NCBI RefSeq assembly: GCF_016808335.1
Contig: NC_053140.1
Location: forward strand, 31,674,586 to 31,738,585
Source of the DNA: Panicum virgatum
Lineage: Eukaryota; Streptophyta; Magnoliopsida; Poales; Poaceae
Length of the DNA stretch: 64,000 bases
Direction: 5' to 3'
In this document: positions 22,323 to 34,088 of the stretch, in pieces
Layout: every line of letters starts with the position of its first letter
How positions within the stretch are numbered: position 1 is the stretch's first letter
The notes under the pieces: generated by a model
The model's database searches: none
Seen by the model: only the letters and a program-made list of their open reading frames with translations
What the model was told of the DNA's origin: nothing
Made by a program: the position numbers and the translations under genes

Positions 22323-25050
22323 ACCAGTGTCGAGCCATTTGCTCTACAGAAGGGATAGCAAAATCAGACAAAGCGTATCCCCCATCCCGTCTACCGCGTG
22401 ACTGACGAACACCACCGCGAGGAAAGCGTGGAGCCTCAAAACCTCCTCCAAAGCCTCGGTCCCGTGGTCCGTAGCCGTACTGAAAACGACCAGGAGCACG
22501 ACCGGCAAAGCGAACACCCGCTGGAGCATGGTAACCACCACCGTCTCCCTGACCTCCACCTACACGGCGTGCCCTAGCATCTCGCCTATCACCATGCCGA
22601 GGAGGACCATGCACCCGAGCAGAGTACATGTCCGCGTTCCGTCTCTCCTACTCTTGCCTCACAGCCCGCTTCCTCCTGAAGCAAAACTCCTCCAGGTGAC
22701 CTTCCCTGTCACAGAACTCGCAGTGGTACCTCACCTCACGCTTGGGAGGTGGAGGCCTAGCCTGCGGACGGGGAGGAGCAGCCCCCTTCTTCTGGGCAAC
22801 CTGGGCTGAGGCAGCAGGGAGCGCATCGAGGGGATTCCTCAGCACATTGGGCTTTGGAACCCAAACCTGCTTCTGCGGAGGTGCTTTCGGTGGTTCTTTA
22901 AGCACACCATCCGCGGGGTCAATAAACGAAGGCTGCGTGCTCGTGCTAGCAGTGTTTCCAGCAGCCTTGCCAATCTTACCATACAACCTATCAAAGTCTG
23001 ACTTCGTGTATGTGTAACCAACCCCAAACCCATCACCACGCTTGAACTGCTTAATCATCATGCCCAACTGCGGCTCACTGCTAGAAACCCAACTCAGAAT
23101 CGCCCTAAGGTATGTGTTCTCATTCTCCAAGTTGGCTTTCTCTACCGCAAGATTATCCAAATCAGAGATCAAACCAGGGCAAACAGAGCAGTCAATAGGT
23201 GGGCTAGACTCTATGACCTTAGTCTTTCCAAAAGACTTGATCAAAGCGTTCTTCTCCTCTAGCTCCGACCTAAGCGTGGGACAAAGCTTACAAGCGCCAA
23301 GCAAAGCAGGCCTAGATCTAAGCTCCTCTAGTTCACAAACAACAGTAGCAAACTTGGACTGCAAAGAAGCTAGATCAGACTTGAAGATAGGACACTCATC
23401 GCATTCAAGCATATCACTAACAATGGGAGCGTCCTTGACAAGTTCAAACTCATGCTTGGCCTTGGCTAGCTCGTGAGACACGTCAGAAAGCGAAGTCTTA
23501 GCAACATCTAAGTTCGCGACGTTCTCATCATGCTTGGCACGGAGAGCAACAAGATCGTTCATGTGAGATATGCAGCCAGCGCACTCATCCACACTAGATT
23601 TATCCCTAGCACAAGCCAGCTCAGCCCTAAGCTTTCTACGCTCTCTAGCTGCTTCCTTAAGCAGTCTCTTCTAGTTGTCGAGAGCGGCGTACAACTCCCT
23701 AACCTCTGTATCAAGCAGGTCGATCGTGGAGTTTACCTCTGAATCACTCTCGGATCCAGGAGAAGAGCCGGAGTGCGTCGGTGTAGCATGTCCACCTGAA
23801 GACACACGAGCACCATCGGCTTCGCCCGCCATGGTGCAGAAGCTCTTGCGCCGACCGGCCGCCAAGCAAAGGCCGATGAAGCCGGTGGCTTCCTTGTCCC
23901 GCTTCTTCTTCTTCTTGTCGTCGTCATCGGAGGTCGGTGAAGAAGAGCGGTCGGTGTCGGAGCTCTTGTCGAGGTCGCTGAGCTGCGCCAGGAAGGCCTT
24001 CTCCCGCTTCTTGGCCTTGTACTGGAAGCGCTTCTTGAGCGACTCCTTGTCGAAGCGTCCTTCCCGGTCACGACTGCGGTGCTTGTGGCGCCAACGCTCC
24101 TTGTTGGAGCCTCCCTCGTCGCGGTCGCGGTGGCGGTAGTAGTCGAAGGAGTTGTTCTGGCCACCGCCGGACTTCTTGGGGCAATCGGCGATGAAGTGGT
24201 TCAGATCGCCACAGTTGTAGCACCCGGGGTTCTTCTTCCTCTGCCTATTGTGGTAGACGCGCTGGAACTTGCTGATGAGGAAGCACAAGTCGTCATCGCC
24301 CAGCGTCTCCAGTTGCTCATCTGAAACAGAAGGCAAAGAGGCAAGAGAAAAGCCAAGAGCAGAGTTAGCGATAGAGCTCGATCCACCTGGGCCAGTCACA
24401 AGAGCGACGCTCTTGGAAGGAGGGGCACCATTGAGCTTGGCTCGTGTCTGGTTATCCACCTCCGTGGCCTTGAGCTTGCTGAAAAGCTCGTTCACGGTCA
24501 GAGTCTCATAGCCTGCAGACTCAATGATCGTGTTCACCTTGAGATCCCACACAGAGCGGTCAAGTGCGTAGAGCAACTTGAGAGCCTTCTCGTGCTCTGT
24601 GTACTCAAGGGCACCAGCAGATTTGTTCGCGTTGACCTTGTTCACAATCGACTGAAAACGACTGAACATCAGATCAATGCTCTCACCCGGCTCCTGTGTG
24701 AAGTTCTCGTACTCACGCCGGTGAGTCTCGAACAGTCTGGCCTTCACCTGAGGTGTACCCTCGTGGTAGTTCTCAAGGCACGTCTAAATTTTGTGGGCTT
24801 CCTGAAAACCCTGGATGCGTGAGAACTCCGCACGAGAAACGCCAGCGAATAAGGCATTGACGGCCTTGGCGTTAGCCTCGTGCTGGGTCACCTGGAGAGG
24901 TGTGGTCCGAACAGCAAGCACCTCGTAAAGCTGGTTTGTGGTAATCTCCCAGACATCGGCTCCCATGCTCTGCAGGAAGGCTCTCATGCGAACCTTCTAG
25001 TAGGCATAGTCCTCGCCGGAAAACACCAGGATCTTACCAAGACTCGCCAT
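22261..25050 (-). pseudogene. gag: Sirevirus gag: capsid, two zinc knuckles, coiled coil
   Basis: A single frame starts at ATG 25048-25050 (MASLGKILVFSGEDYA) and runs to 22261, broken by nonsense codons just upstream of 24987 and at 24784, 23671 and 22648. The capsid part is 24747-24400. A CCHC knuckle CYNCGDLNHFIADC lies near 24200, followed by Lys/Arg-rich and Ser/Asp-rich linkers. From 23592 comes a heptad-rich, probably coiled-coil stretch with paired Cys, then a second knuckle CEFCDREGHLEEFC near 22700 and an Arg/Gly-rich tail. At about 930 codons this gag is long, as in Sireviruses. Two of the stops replace expected Trp codons. Confidence 0.85.
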
Positions 25051-25100
25051 GGTCACTGAGTGGTTTTCGAACTGGTTAAGGTACTGAAAACCTCAACCGA

Positions 25101-25113
25101 GCTCTGATACCAA
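25101..25113 (-). other. Primer-binding site of Sirevirus
   Basis: Read on minus this is TTGGTATCAGAGC, matching the complement of the 3' end of initiator tRNA-Met, directly beside the 5' LTR. Confidence 0.85.
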
Positions 25114-25114
25114 T

Positions 25115-26682
25115 TGAGGGACCGAAGCCGGCGACCAGAGGGGGATGAATGGGAGCCGATCAAAATTTCTTTGAAATTCGAATCGTCGGCCTATATCCCA
25201 AAATCACCGCAAGCCCTCAAACCTAGGTCAGCGAGAATAGCTATGGACAAGCTATCTCGAAGCAGAAGACCCAAGTAGCAACGCGGAAGCAAAGCGAGAG
25301 AAACTTCTCGAATCGCAGCACAACACACACAGACCGGTCTGACCGGTGCACTAGACTGGTCTGACCGGTCGGGCAATTCAAACCCTGACTGACCGGTCTG
25401 ACCAGTCTCGCCCACCGGTCTGACCGATCTCGTCTAGAAAACCCGCAAACAAAACTTCAAACCACGAATCTTGAGCAAACGAAGTCCAAATCCAACCAAA
25501 CTTGGTGGAAAGCTTCGTACCTACCCCGTGAACATATCCCCAAAAGATCTCACCCAAAAAATTCACTGATCGAGATAAATCAAGGAAAGATCAAAGAGGA
25601 TTGGGGTTTTCTCAAGAACACAAAATCGCCAATTCGTGAGAACCCATGATTCCAGGGGGTTTAGCACTAGGCTATAAGCATAGGAATCGTTCCAAAGAGT
25701 TCATCAAACCATGAAATCAAGGGTTGGTCTCCTCCAAACAAGAAACACACCAAAAGAGGAGAATTGAACCCAAAACGCAAGAGAGAAGGGGAGGACAAGA
25801 TGCTTAGCACACACAAGTGAATATCAAACAAATTTCATCCATTAATTTCCAGAGGAATTCACCTATACAACAGCTAGAGCGATCCGCCCATCATCCACCC
25901 TCTAGATTGGAGAGATTAGCTATAATCTAACTCTCTTTGTGTTGGAGTCCTTGGCCCTAACCTAGAGCAGGGGTAGGGAGAATGAAAAATGAAGAGAAAA
26001 CAAAAGACTCAAAAGACTCAACCAGCCACGGGCTGGTGGGGGGTATTTATTCCCGGCTGCTGCGGCCAGACTGGTCAGACCGGTCGGGTTAGCAGCACCC
26101 AGCTGTACAGCCTCGATCGATGGCGGAGCTTGTTTCTTTGACTCGAAGTCTTTGCTGCGATGCCGCCACGTCGACGAAGATCCGGTCCGCGGTTTTGGAG
26201 GGTCCGCGAAACCCGGGTAGGTGGCCGGTTTTGAGAAAACCGCCAAAACCTCACGGCGAGAAGATTCCCGCCTCCGCGCCGTGGCACTAGACGCCGTTCC
26301 AGCCTCGGCCTCCTGACGGCCCTAGACGCCGCCCGACGCCCGTCACCTCCTCGCCCGCAGCGAGGCCCTAGACGCCGTCGACGCCCGTCGCCTCCGTCAG
26401 TCCCGAGACCAATGCCCGTCACCGCCACGACTCGGCGTCTTCAACCGCCATCCGCCTCCTTGGTTTTGTGCCGCAAATCAAGAAACCCGCCTTCCATCGC
26501 CGCTTGCGCCCTCGATCCTGGAGTGGACGCCACAGCTGCCGCCCGGTCTGAGCTCCTCCACGGCAACTCTCCGTCGACACTCGACGCCCGTGTACCTGCA
26601 ATCCAAAGACCAAGCGCACGATCACACCGCACGGTTGACAATTCACTCATCACAAGCAGGATAGAGTACTCAACATTTCTCA
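25115..26682 (-). repeat. Sirevirus 5' LTR (right)
   Basis: 1568 bp, starting TGAGGGACCG and ending TTTCTCA on the plus strand. It matches the left LTR apart from scattered substitutions and small indels; a unit of the ACCGGT repeat near 26070 is missing compared with 17040-17070. Confidence 0.93.
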
Positions 26683-26755
26683 TAAGTGAATTAAGAAGAA
26701 GATATGTCGAGGGATTCCACCTTGGCACTGGTTGTATGATTAGGATAGGTAGTAA

Positions 26756-27065
26756 GAGCAACTCCAACAAATTGATCTTCCCCTTCCCCTTTCCACTTTT
26801 TCTCAATATAGGGGATTGATGTTGAAAAAATCTACTCCAGCAAATTGATTTTCCATCTCCCTTTCCTCTTTATTTTTTCTCAATCCCCAATAATTTCTCT
26901 CCAATCCCCAATAAAAAGGAAGACATCGCATCTCCCTTTCCATATAGAAAAGGGGGAAAATCAATCTGCTGGAGCACTTTTTCAATATTTGTTGAAATTG
27001 AGAAAGGGGATTTCCCTATATGGTGAGAAAGGGAAAAGGGGAAGATCAATCTGTTGGAGTTGCTC
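26756..27065. mobile_element. Tourist-like (PIF/Harbinger) MITE, 310 bp
   Basis: Terminal inverted repeats GAGCAACTCCAACAAATTGA and, reversed, its partner at the right end, extending about 30 bp. Flanked by the 3-bp target duplication TAA (26753-26755 and 27066-27068), the preferred Harbinger target. No coding capacity. A second inverted pair (about 26830-26855 and 26948-26976, containing CTCCAGCA and AAATTGATTTTCC) sits inside the first. Confidence 0.85.
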
Positions 27066-27068
27066 TAA

Positions 27069-29770
27069 GTACCTCTATGTTATCTATAGTGGTAAAGTTC
27101 TTAGTAAGTTTATTCTTTTCTAACTATTTGTTTGTGGGTTCATCGTTTGTTCTTGTAGTGTATACTCTAGTAGAGGGTCCCTGATTAAGACGCATAAACC
27201 CTGCATGACAATAGTGTAGAAATCCATAGCATAGCCATGGTGGCTAGGATCTAGATTGCCTTTGTTTGATGCGAGCCCCATGGTGTTGCGGGGTAGGCAG
27301 CAGGAGGTGACAGCCCTATCCGTCTACCATGTTCTGATGTGATTTGCGAAATCCCTGACAAATCAGCGTCAAAACCGGTAACCAAAGTAAACGATTATAG
27401 TAGCTGAGTTTATCCTTCCATGACCTTTATCCTTAGACAAAATAGCTACCTAAGCCATTCGATCTCTTGTTCCTGCGGTAAACTAGCTAGAAGACTGTTA
27501 GACCTCCATTCCCTAAGCAAATATAATACCCTGAATACTGTTTGGGTGAAGTGCCAGTTGACACCATTTTTTGGCATGTGTCAATTTGTTGGGCAAGCAG
27601 GCGATGGAAAATGGGCTGGCGCTGGATTAGAAAGAAGAATGGAAGATATTGGGCTTTTTTAGCCAAGATGGGCATCGTAGCCGATGGGGCTAAGGAAGGA
27701 GCTGACAAGGTTACGTCAGCAGGTTATCTTTAGATTCTGTTTCTTTTAATTAGGCAAGTGTGTTTTTTTGATTCGCAAGTTGTAATCTCACCGTTTCGAT
27801 AAGGGAGGTTAGGGTTAGGCTATAAATAGCTGATCTCCATCATTTGTATACCTTGATCAACCACATCCAAACACAAACCTTACATTCAATGCATCTACTT
27901 TTCCGCATGGCGGCTTTGTCCTAGTTGCAGTAGTTTTTTTTTTCTCTTTACGTGTTCTTCTCAGAAGGTATGTTCCATCGCTTGTTTAAAAGTTTCGAGT
28001 AGAGTTGCGTAGATGGGTTTAGGTTGATAGCGCATCGCTTCTTCCTCCGTCTATGACGCTCAAAGTTATCGACCATGCTAGATCTGTCCAGTGGGGTTTA
28101 GCTGTTCACCAGTTAGCAATATTGTGCTTTTAGTTGTATGCGACATTCCCGTCGATAGTGAGGCGCCTGTGGTGACTTTGTCAATCTCGAGAATGTGTCG
28201 ACTCATCAGTCTTCGAAGATGCTCATAGTGGTAGGATTTGTGTACGTGTGTTCAATGGGGTGAATGTGCATGCGACGTGAGTGTGTGAGTTGTCCTGTAT
28301 AATCTCAATTAAAAATTTGCAAGGAGCTCTTGAAATTTCCCTACTGAGCTGTTTGTTGCGTAGAATACTATTTTTCCCTCTAATGTGCATCTCCTTTTTC
28401 TTTCACCTATTTCAAAGTCATGTTTCTCACTGATTACGTACGTAGTTATTGTCCTGGATTATAGTTCATGTTATCTTTGTGGCTGAGGTTTCAACAACAA
28501 GGTTCATAATGCCACTATCTAATAAGATTTGGGGGCCTAATCCTCAGATTGAGCTAAAGTTTTTATCAGTTAATGGTTGCTATATGCTTATATTGCTTTT
28601 CTCTATTTTACCATCGATTCCAGTTTGTCCTTTATGCTGCTATCTCCTGATTTCATTTCCTTTTTTTTTTCTATGCCAGAAGATATTATTGGATCCAGTT
28701 CAGGTATCTAGGTCCCTACCGATGCAGAACAGCCGAAGTTGACTGAAGATGTGCTTCAGTAATCCATGTAGAGTGCTTTGTGGGAAAGGATTCCTGTCTT
28801 CCAATGTGAAATGGTTAGTTCTCATTTTCTTACTGGGAATGGTGGATGGGTAGGGTACTTCGTACATTATCTAGCGAGTTGCATCCGTTTTATCCTTTTT
28901 TCTCCTCTTATTGCAATACATCTATCCTACAAATATGTACGTTGCTTGGCGCCTCATATATTGTCCGTGATCCCTATTTTAATTTTTCTAAAAGAAATAC
29001 ATATTCATCGATCATTTGTTCCACATAAGTAGTAGTTGTTTCCAGCTAGGTACGTAGATTCTTACATATTGTCTTGGACTCGAAAGTTTGATACATCCTA
29101 CAGTACGACCGCACTAATTCAAACAAATTTCAAGGACCCTATTATATATTTCCTTTTCAAACATGTCATTCTGGACCTATATTTCTTACATATGGAATTG
29201 ATAAGGCTACATGAATTTCTTTTTGCCCTTGCGGCAAACAAGCGACTGAAACGAGTTCGCATGCTGAACTACTGCAGATGCCATTCTATATATCGCCCTA
29301 ATCTTCTAGGTAAACTGAAATAATCGAATGTAGCAAGAATATTTGATTTCAAAGACAAGGGTTGTATACTGAACTGTCGCAACTATAGACTGTCGTTTCT
29401 CTTTTTGTTCTTTGTGTGATCTATCGAATGAAGTAATCTTTCCTCATAAGTTCAGTATATATATATATATTTTATTTGTTTGTTTCTAGTATCTCCTCTA
29501 CCACGACACTTCCTGACCGAAGAATGTGCCAACCTTCCTGCAAGATATAGGTGCTATGAGATGTTTCAAGGTCTTGGCCCTTGGGCCTTATATATGGCCT
29601 TTACATGCTAACTGACAACTTCATGTACAACAAATAAAATCTTCTTTCCCCATTTTTACCACTGAATATAGGTGGAAAAAAGAAGAAAGAATCAACGACC
29701 CCGCTTATTTGAGTTCTCCAAAGTTCAAAGATCATCTGAATGGCACACTACAGTCGCATGGCTTGGTACT
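27069..29770. other. Unassigned 2.7 kb, one promoter-like TATA box
   Basis: No domain-bearing ORF recognised. GGCTATAAATAGC at about 27819-27831 is a good TATA box, followed by an exon-like leader and a donor-like AAGGTATGT near 27968. Parts around 27170-27360 and 27540-27720 have the look of grass LTR or large retrotransposon derivatives, but I cannot prove an element boundary. A short AT dinucleotide run lies at about 29457-29471. Confidence 0.35.
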
Positions 29771-31297
29771 TCATTTGTTGGAGAAACCCATCCTCGATTT
29801 CTCAATATCCTGAACCGCATACATCATCTGCATCTGCATTCTGCCTAGCATATAAATCGTACCTGGGACAAATCCCAAACAGAGCCTCCCGTCGCCGACT
29901 CTGAACATAAGCTTTTCTTGATCCAGCACCAGGAGAACCCCATGGCTAAACATCAACTGCACTTGAGGTATCACCCTCTCCGCCGACAAGTAGTCCGGAT
30001 CAAAGCAGCCCGGCGAGCTCCGGATGCGGTCATAGCCTCTGATGCGCTTGGCCACCTCATCTTCCAGCTTGTCGTATGCCTGTCTTGGCAAGATGGAGAA
30101 TGCTGCCCCCAAGTCAAGGTAACACGCAGCAACCGTTGTCCCCCTCGGAGCGACCCCTCTTCCTGCTGTGAGGTCTAGTGGGCAGCCGTCGACCGTAATG
30201 CCTGTCAAAGCGAGGTAGTAATCCGAGCCATTGGTGAACATCGGGGTGAAGTCCAGCCCACCCTCGTCGTAGGCACCCACTTGTATATAACCGACAGAGG
30301 TCGGTGAAGGCAGGTAGTAAGAGAAGGCCTTGTATTGACGAGTTCTTTCCACGACCTGGGAGAAAAAAGATAGCTGCCCAGTTGCGAAGCCGAAGATACC
30401 CGAGTACCTTCCGAACGCGCCGGCGTAGCGCTGGCTGCAGCCGAACACGAAGCCCGGCAGGTCCTGTCCACCGAAAGTGAGCATGTCCGTTCCGACGCGC
30501 CCGGCGGAGGCCGAGCTGTCCATGTACTCGATGTAGTACACGCAGGTGCTCTCCTGCACGGCGCAGAGGCCGGGGATGTCGCCGTTCCCGCTGGCAGACA
30601 CGCAGGACGCCGACGAGCAAGGCAGCCTGCGGTACGTGGTGGACGCGCCGGGGTCGAAGAGCGGGCCGTCGTGGTCGAAGCAGCCCTCCTTCTCGGCGCA
30701 GGAAACGCACTGCACCCACGCGAACGCGGCGGCGCTGTCGATCAGCACCGTCTGCCTCGTGGGCGGGGTGCCGAGGGCAATCTGCGTCACGAAGCCGGAG
30801 AGCGAGCTGGCGCTGGTGACAGGGGCCGAGATGTTCGTCGGCGGTGCGCGGCGGCGCCGGAATGAGAGGTGGGCGGCGAGCTGGTGCTCCCGCTCCAGCG
30901 TCGTGGAGCGTTGCCGTGAAAATGGGAGGCCCGCCGGGTTCCGGACAGGCGAGCAAGCATGCTGGTGGTGCAACACCGTCAGGCGGATTGCGCCGCTGGT
31001 GTTGCTCAGCGGGTGATTGTTATCTGTGGGGCAGCAAGATTCATTTGCAAGAAAAAAATCAAACCGAGAAGAGAAGACGTAATGATAGCGTTGTAACTTG
31101 TAACTGACAAAAGAAAAACAGGGTACGGTGCTGATGTTGCAACAATTCAGGATTTCAGGTACAGACATTGCCACAAATCCACAGCTGTGGTTTATTGTTT
31201 ACGTACCATTCCAGACGGAGGAGCAATCTAGGGAAGCTTCAATCGCGGGCCAGAGGAGAGCCACGGCAATGACTATCGCCTTCATACTCTGTTCCAT
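29771..31297 (-). CDS. Plant aspartic-protease-like (pepsin A1 family) protein, two exons
   Basis: Exon 1 is 31297-31207 and exon 2 is 31023-29771. The 183-base intron has GTACGT and CCACAG borders, phase 1 (AAT G|AT), giving 447 residues. The N-terminus MEQSMKAIVIAVALLWPAIE looks like a signal peptide, so the protein is probably secreted or vacuolar. The body has the plant nepenthesin-like fold pattern: FVTQIALGTPPTRQTVLIDS, a Cys-rich insert, FVFGCSQRYAG, GIFGFATGQLSFFSQ, and a C-terminal MLGRMQMQ region. Both catalytic motifs are altered: the first reads DSAA where DTGS is usual, the second DLGA where DSG(T/S) is usual. The Asp residues remain. It may be a weak or non-proteolytic member, such as an inhibitor-like relative. 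The frame is intact. An alternative in-frame start upstream of 31297 (31402) exists but lacks a signal peptide at its N-terminus. Confidence 0.8.
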
Positions 31298-31439
31298 CTG
31301 ATCAATTGTTAGAACAGCTCCTATCAAATAGTGATATCTTTGGTCAAGTGACCCAGCTGGAGAGAAGTAGTTGGGGAAGAACATTTGTGTGCTCTCATTC
31401 AACGGTTCGATTCATTTGGCAGGTGCCGGAATCAGTATT

Positions 31440-32637
31440 AGAACATAAGTTATGTATGATTGGATCAGTTTAACCTCCCTACTAACCCAGTTCATCAGGT
31501 CATAGGTTTGGCATGGGAGCCCATCTTCTGAAAATGCAATAATTGAAAGTTATCGGGTGCTTTAGCTTAGGAGGGGGAGGGGGCAAATTAGGCCACTTAA
31601 AAACTTAACCTAAGGCTCCAGCTAGTGTAAAACTCTATCCCAAAAGAGTTTTGTAACCTATAGTCAATCCTATCAAGATACTACTCTATGAGAGTAAATG
31701 CACACAAGTTGCAATATAAGAAATGTGGAAACATAAAGGAGGGATGAGTGAAAACAAACTCTCGACAGAGGATTTATCCTGTGGTTCGGTTAGCCTGGAA
31801 GGCACACCTAAATCCACGTTATTGAAGCACTCACAAAGAGTATTGCTATCGGCAATCAAGTCTCTTCTGTGAATACAATCATGTCACCTTGATCCCACTT
31901 TCAACTAAGAAGCTTTTCCATGAAGGAAGGGGGTCTCCACATCCCCGCACAAAGTTGTCGACGTTGCTACATACCAAGCCAGAGGGTCGTTGACGTGCCA
32001 GTGAGCCACCAATGCTCCTAGGGGCCAGCGCACCGAGATACACTTGTTGGCTCACTCTAGAACCACTCACAAGGTAACAACACCTTGCTCTCTCACTTAA
32101 GAGCTAACCTAGCACTAACACTCTCAAAAATATACTAAGGACTAAAAATGTGATCACTAAGTACTTGGGTGGCTTGGAGAACTTCTTCAATGTGTCTAGG
32201 ACTTCACTTGGACTCCGGCAAACTTCAAATGGTTGGGGGATGCCATATATATAGGCCATCAAGTCGAACTAGCTATTTGTAGCCGTTATCCAATTTTTTG
32301 CGTAGGCATCGATTCATCCAGTGGTTGGGTGTCGGTTCAACCGGTCTCTAATAGTTTCAAACTAGCCGTTGGTCTTCTGACGCGCTGCCTGCTGCTGATT
32401 CAGTACCCATCGGTTTGACCGATGCAATGCACCGATGCCCCATCGGGGCAATAGTATGGTGCATGCACCGATTCGGTGCTACTGAGTTTTCCTCACTTGG
32501 CTCACAATTGCATTTCCAATTGCACCGATGCCCATGCAATCTCTGGTTTTTCACTATGCATGACTTGTCCAATCGCAGCTAATTCTGCTGACTTGTCCAA
32601 TGCATCGCAGCTAATCTCTGTTTTTTTCACTATGCTT
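31440..32637 (-). repeat. Copia/Sirevirus-type LTR relic (probable)
   Basis: No gene. On the minus strand a TATA-like run (GCCTATATATATGGC, about 32243-32257) is followed by leader-like sequence and an AACCGAACCACAGGATAAA block typical of Sirevirus R/U5. Palindromic pieces such as CATCGGTTTGACCGATG near 32408 resemble the ACCGGT-type palindromes of the Sirevirus LTR here. Borders and TSD are not visible. A purine-rich AGGAGGGGGAGGGGG lies at about 31569-31583. Confidence 0.4.
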
Positions 32638-32720
32638 TGGCGTCTCGACGGTGGTTTCGACTTGGCATCTCGACAGTGGATTGAACATGGCGTCTCGACG
32701 GTGGATTGGACATGGCGTCT
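32638..32720 (+). repeat. 25-bp tandem repeat, about 3.3 copies
   Basis: Units starting at 32638, 32663, 32688 and 32713 share TGGCGTCTCGACGGTGGATT. The array ends exactly where an LTR-like TGTCGG start occurs. Confidence 0.75.
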
Positions 32721-33512
32721 GTCGGATTGCTTATCTGGCAAGTCCATCAGGATTATGCCCGGCGGTAGATTTGTAGGTGAAGGGGGATTCCGGAGCCAAG
32801 AACTAGATGGTTGCGAGATGACGCTAGGGTTTAGACAGGTTCGGGCCGCTAGGGAGCGTAATACCCTACATCCTGTGTTGTGTGTATTGTATGAGCTTGA
32901 CGATGATGAATGAGATGCGTTCTATGGGTCCCCTCACAACGCCTTTATAGGCCAGGTGCCGTGGGTTACAAGTAAGGGAAGATATCTACTCCAGTTGTTA
33001 CATGGAATCAGGTCGGTTGAGGTCCCTAGATATCCGGTATACATATCCGCGCCTTGATCCTGATCCTCGGAGGAATCTTCTAACGTCCAGCCGAGTGCTT
33101 GTCCGCTGGGTAGCCGTGCAGAGTGGTCCTGGCCGAGCAGGTACCCAGTCGGGAGATAACTACTCGGCTGGGAGGTACCCGGATGTACCTTCATCAAGCC
33201 CCCGAGTGCTGAAGAGCTTGAGCCTGAAACTTGATGGTTGACTTGTGCGAAGTTCTTCGGGACTCATGATGATGTCTGACTTCCTTCAGTCTTCAACGGG
33301 ATGAGCCCAGGGTGCATCCGTTGGGTGCGGCCCCGAACCTTGGAAGGTTTCGAAGAAGCTTTTATAGGGTCAATAAAGAAGCATTTCTTTGCCTGAATTC
33401 CCGAGTTGCATGAGCACTCAGTATGTCATGCTGCCTTGTCATTTTCCCGATCATTCACCAGACCGGACCCACTTGACTCTGAAGTCACGACATCCAGCCT
33501 CCGAGCAGGACT

Positions 33513-33735
33513 GCTGGCGGAGTTGCGGAGACACGCCAAGTGGTAGCGGCGCCTAGCTCCCGATCAAGGTAGCTGGCGGAGTCGCGGAGACACGCCGAGT
33601 GGTAGCGGCGCCCAGCCCTTGAGCAGGGTCGCTGGCGGAGTCGCGGAGACACACTGAGTTGTAGCAGCGCGCAGCCCCTAAGCAGGGTTGCTGGCGGAGT
33701 CGTGGAGACACGCCGAGTGGTAGCGGCGCCTAGGT
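33513..33735 (+). repeat. 59-bp tandem repeat, nearly four copies
   Basis: Units start at 33513, 33572, 33631 and 33690, each with GCTGGCGGAGTCGCGGAGAC and GTGGTAGCGGCGC blocks. Spacing is exactly 59 bp and the units differ by scattered substitutions. Confidence 0.88.
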
Positions 33736-34022
33736 AGTTTGTATTTTTACCATTGGTCTTTAGTGCAATGGGCAGAAAGTTACCGTTCAGGGCCCGCTCC
33801 TTGCCAAGTATGACTCGGGCAGTTTTTGTAAAGTCGATTCGAATTTCGCGCAATCTTCGGGGTTGCCGTTGCGCGTGTGTCTGATCCTCATTAAAAGGGG
33901 AAGGGCCTGGCCCATGGAGGACTACCCGTTCCCTCGCCTCCTTGCTCTTGCCTTCTTGCCTCCTCGCCGCCAGTTGCCCCCTTCGCATTCCCGCAGATCC
34001 GATCCACTCGCTGCCACCTAGA

Positions 34023-34088
34023 ATGGCCGAAGAGTCATCAAAGTCTTCCTCCTCCACATCGGGGAGCGGGGTCGACGTGCCGCCGACC
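34023..34088 (+). pseudogene. N-terminal piece of Transposase_28-like ORF
   Basis: ATG at 34023 opens MAEESSKSSSSTSGSGVDV and reaches the copy B target site at 34088. The same frame continues at 55436 after the target duplication CGACC. See the entry at 55431. Confidence 0.7.

Larger units (their letters stand above)
16093..26682 (-). mobile_element. Full-length Ty1/Copia Sirevirus (SIRE/Maximus-like), defective
   Basis: Two LTRs (16093-17636 and 25115-26682) flank a 7.5 kb interior and are bounded by a 5-bp target duplication TAAGT (16088-16092 and 26683-26687). LTRs start TG and end CA. On the minus strand the order is PBS, gag, protease, integrase, RT, RNase H, then a long untranslated stretch with several polypurine tracts. 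Integrase before RT marks Copia. The large coiled-coil gag with two zinc knuckles, the multiple PPTs and the palindrome-rich LTRs fit the Sirevirus lineage. Several stops and frameshifts make it inactive. Confidence 0.95.
32720..34088 (+). mobile_element. 5' part of a non-autonomous LTR element (Transposase_28 type), split by copy B
   Basis: An LTR-like start TGTCGG at 32720 is followed by the block GACAGGTTCGGGCCGC..AGCGTAATACCCTACATCCTG, which I recognise as common in grass LTRs. A 59-bp tandem array comes next, then an ORF start at 34023. The element continues after copy B at 55431-55839. Its right-hand end is not in the window because copy C interrupts it again. Confidence 0.55.

Noticed and set aside
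28449..29323. Several 60-97 codon frames in 28449-29323
   Set aside because: No domain, no codon pattern, no splice structure that links them; I could not support a gene.
30114..30956. 280-codon minus frame overlapping the aspartic-protease-like gene
   Set aside because: Arg/His-rich shadow of the real gene in another frame; the A1-family motifs are all in the 29771-31297 frame.
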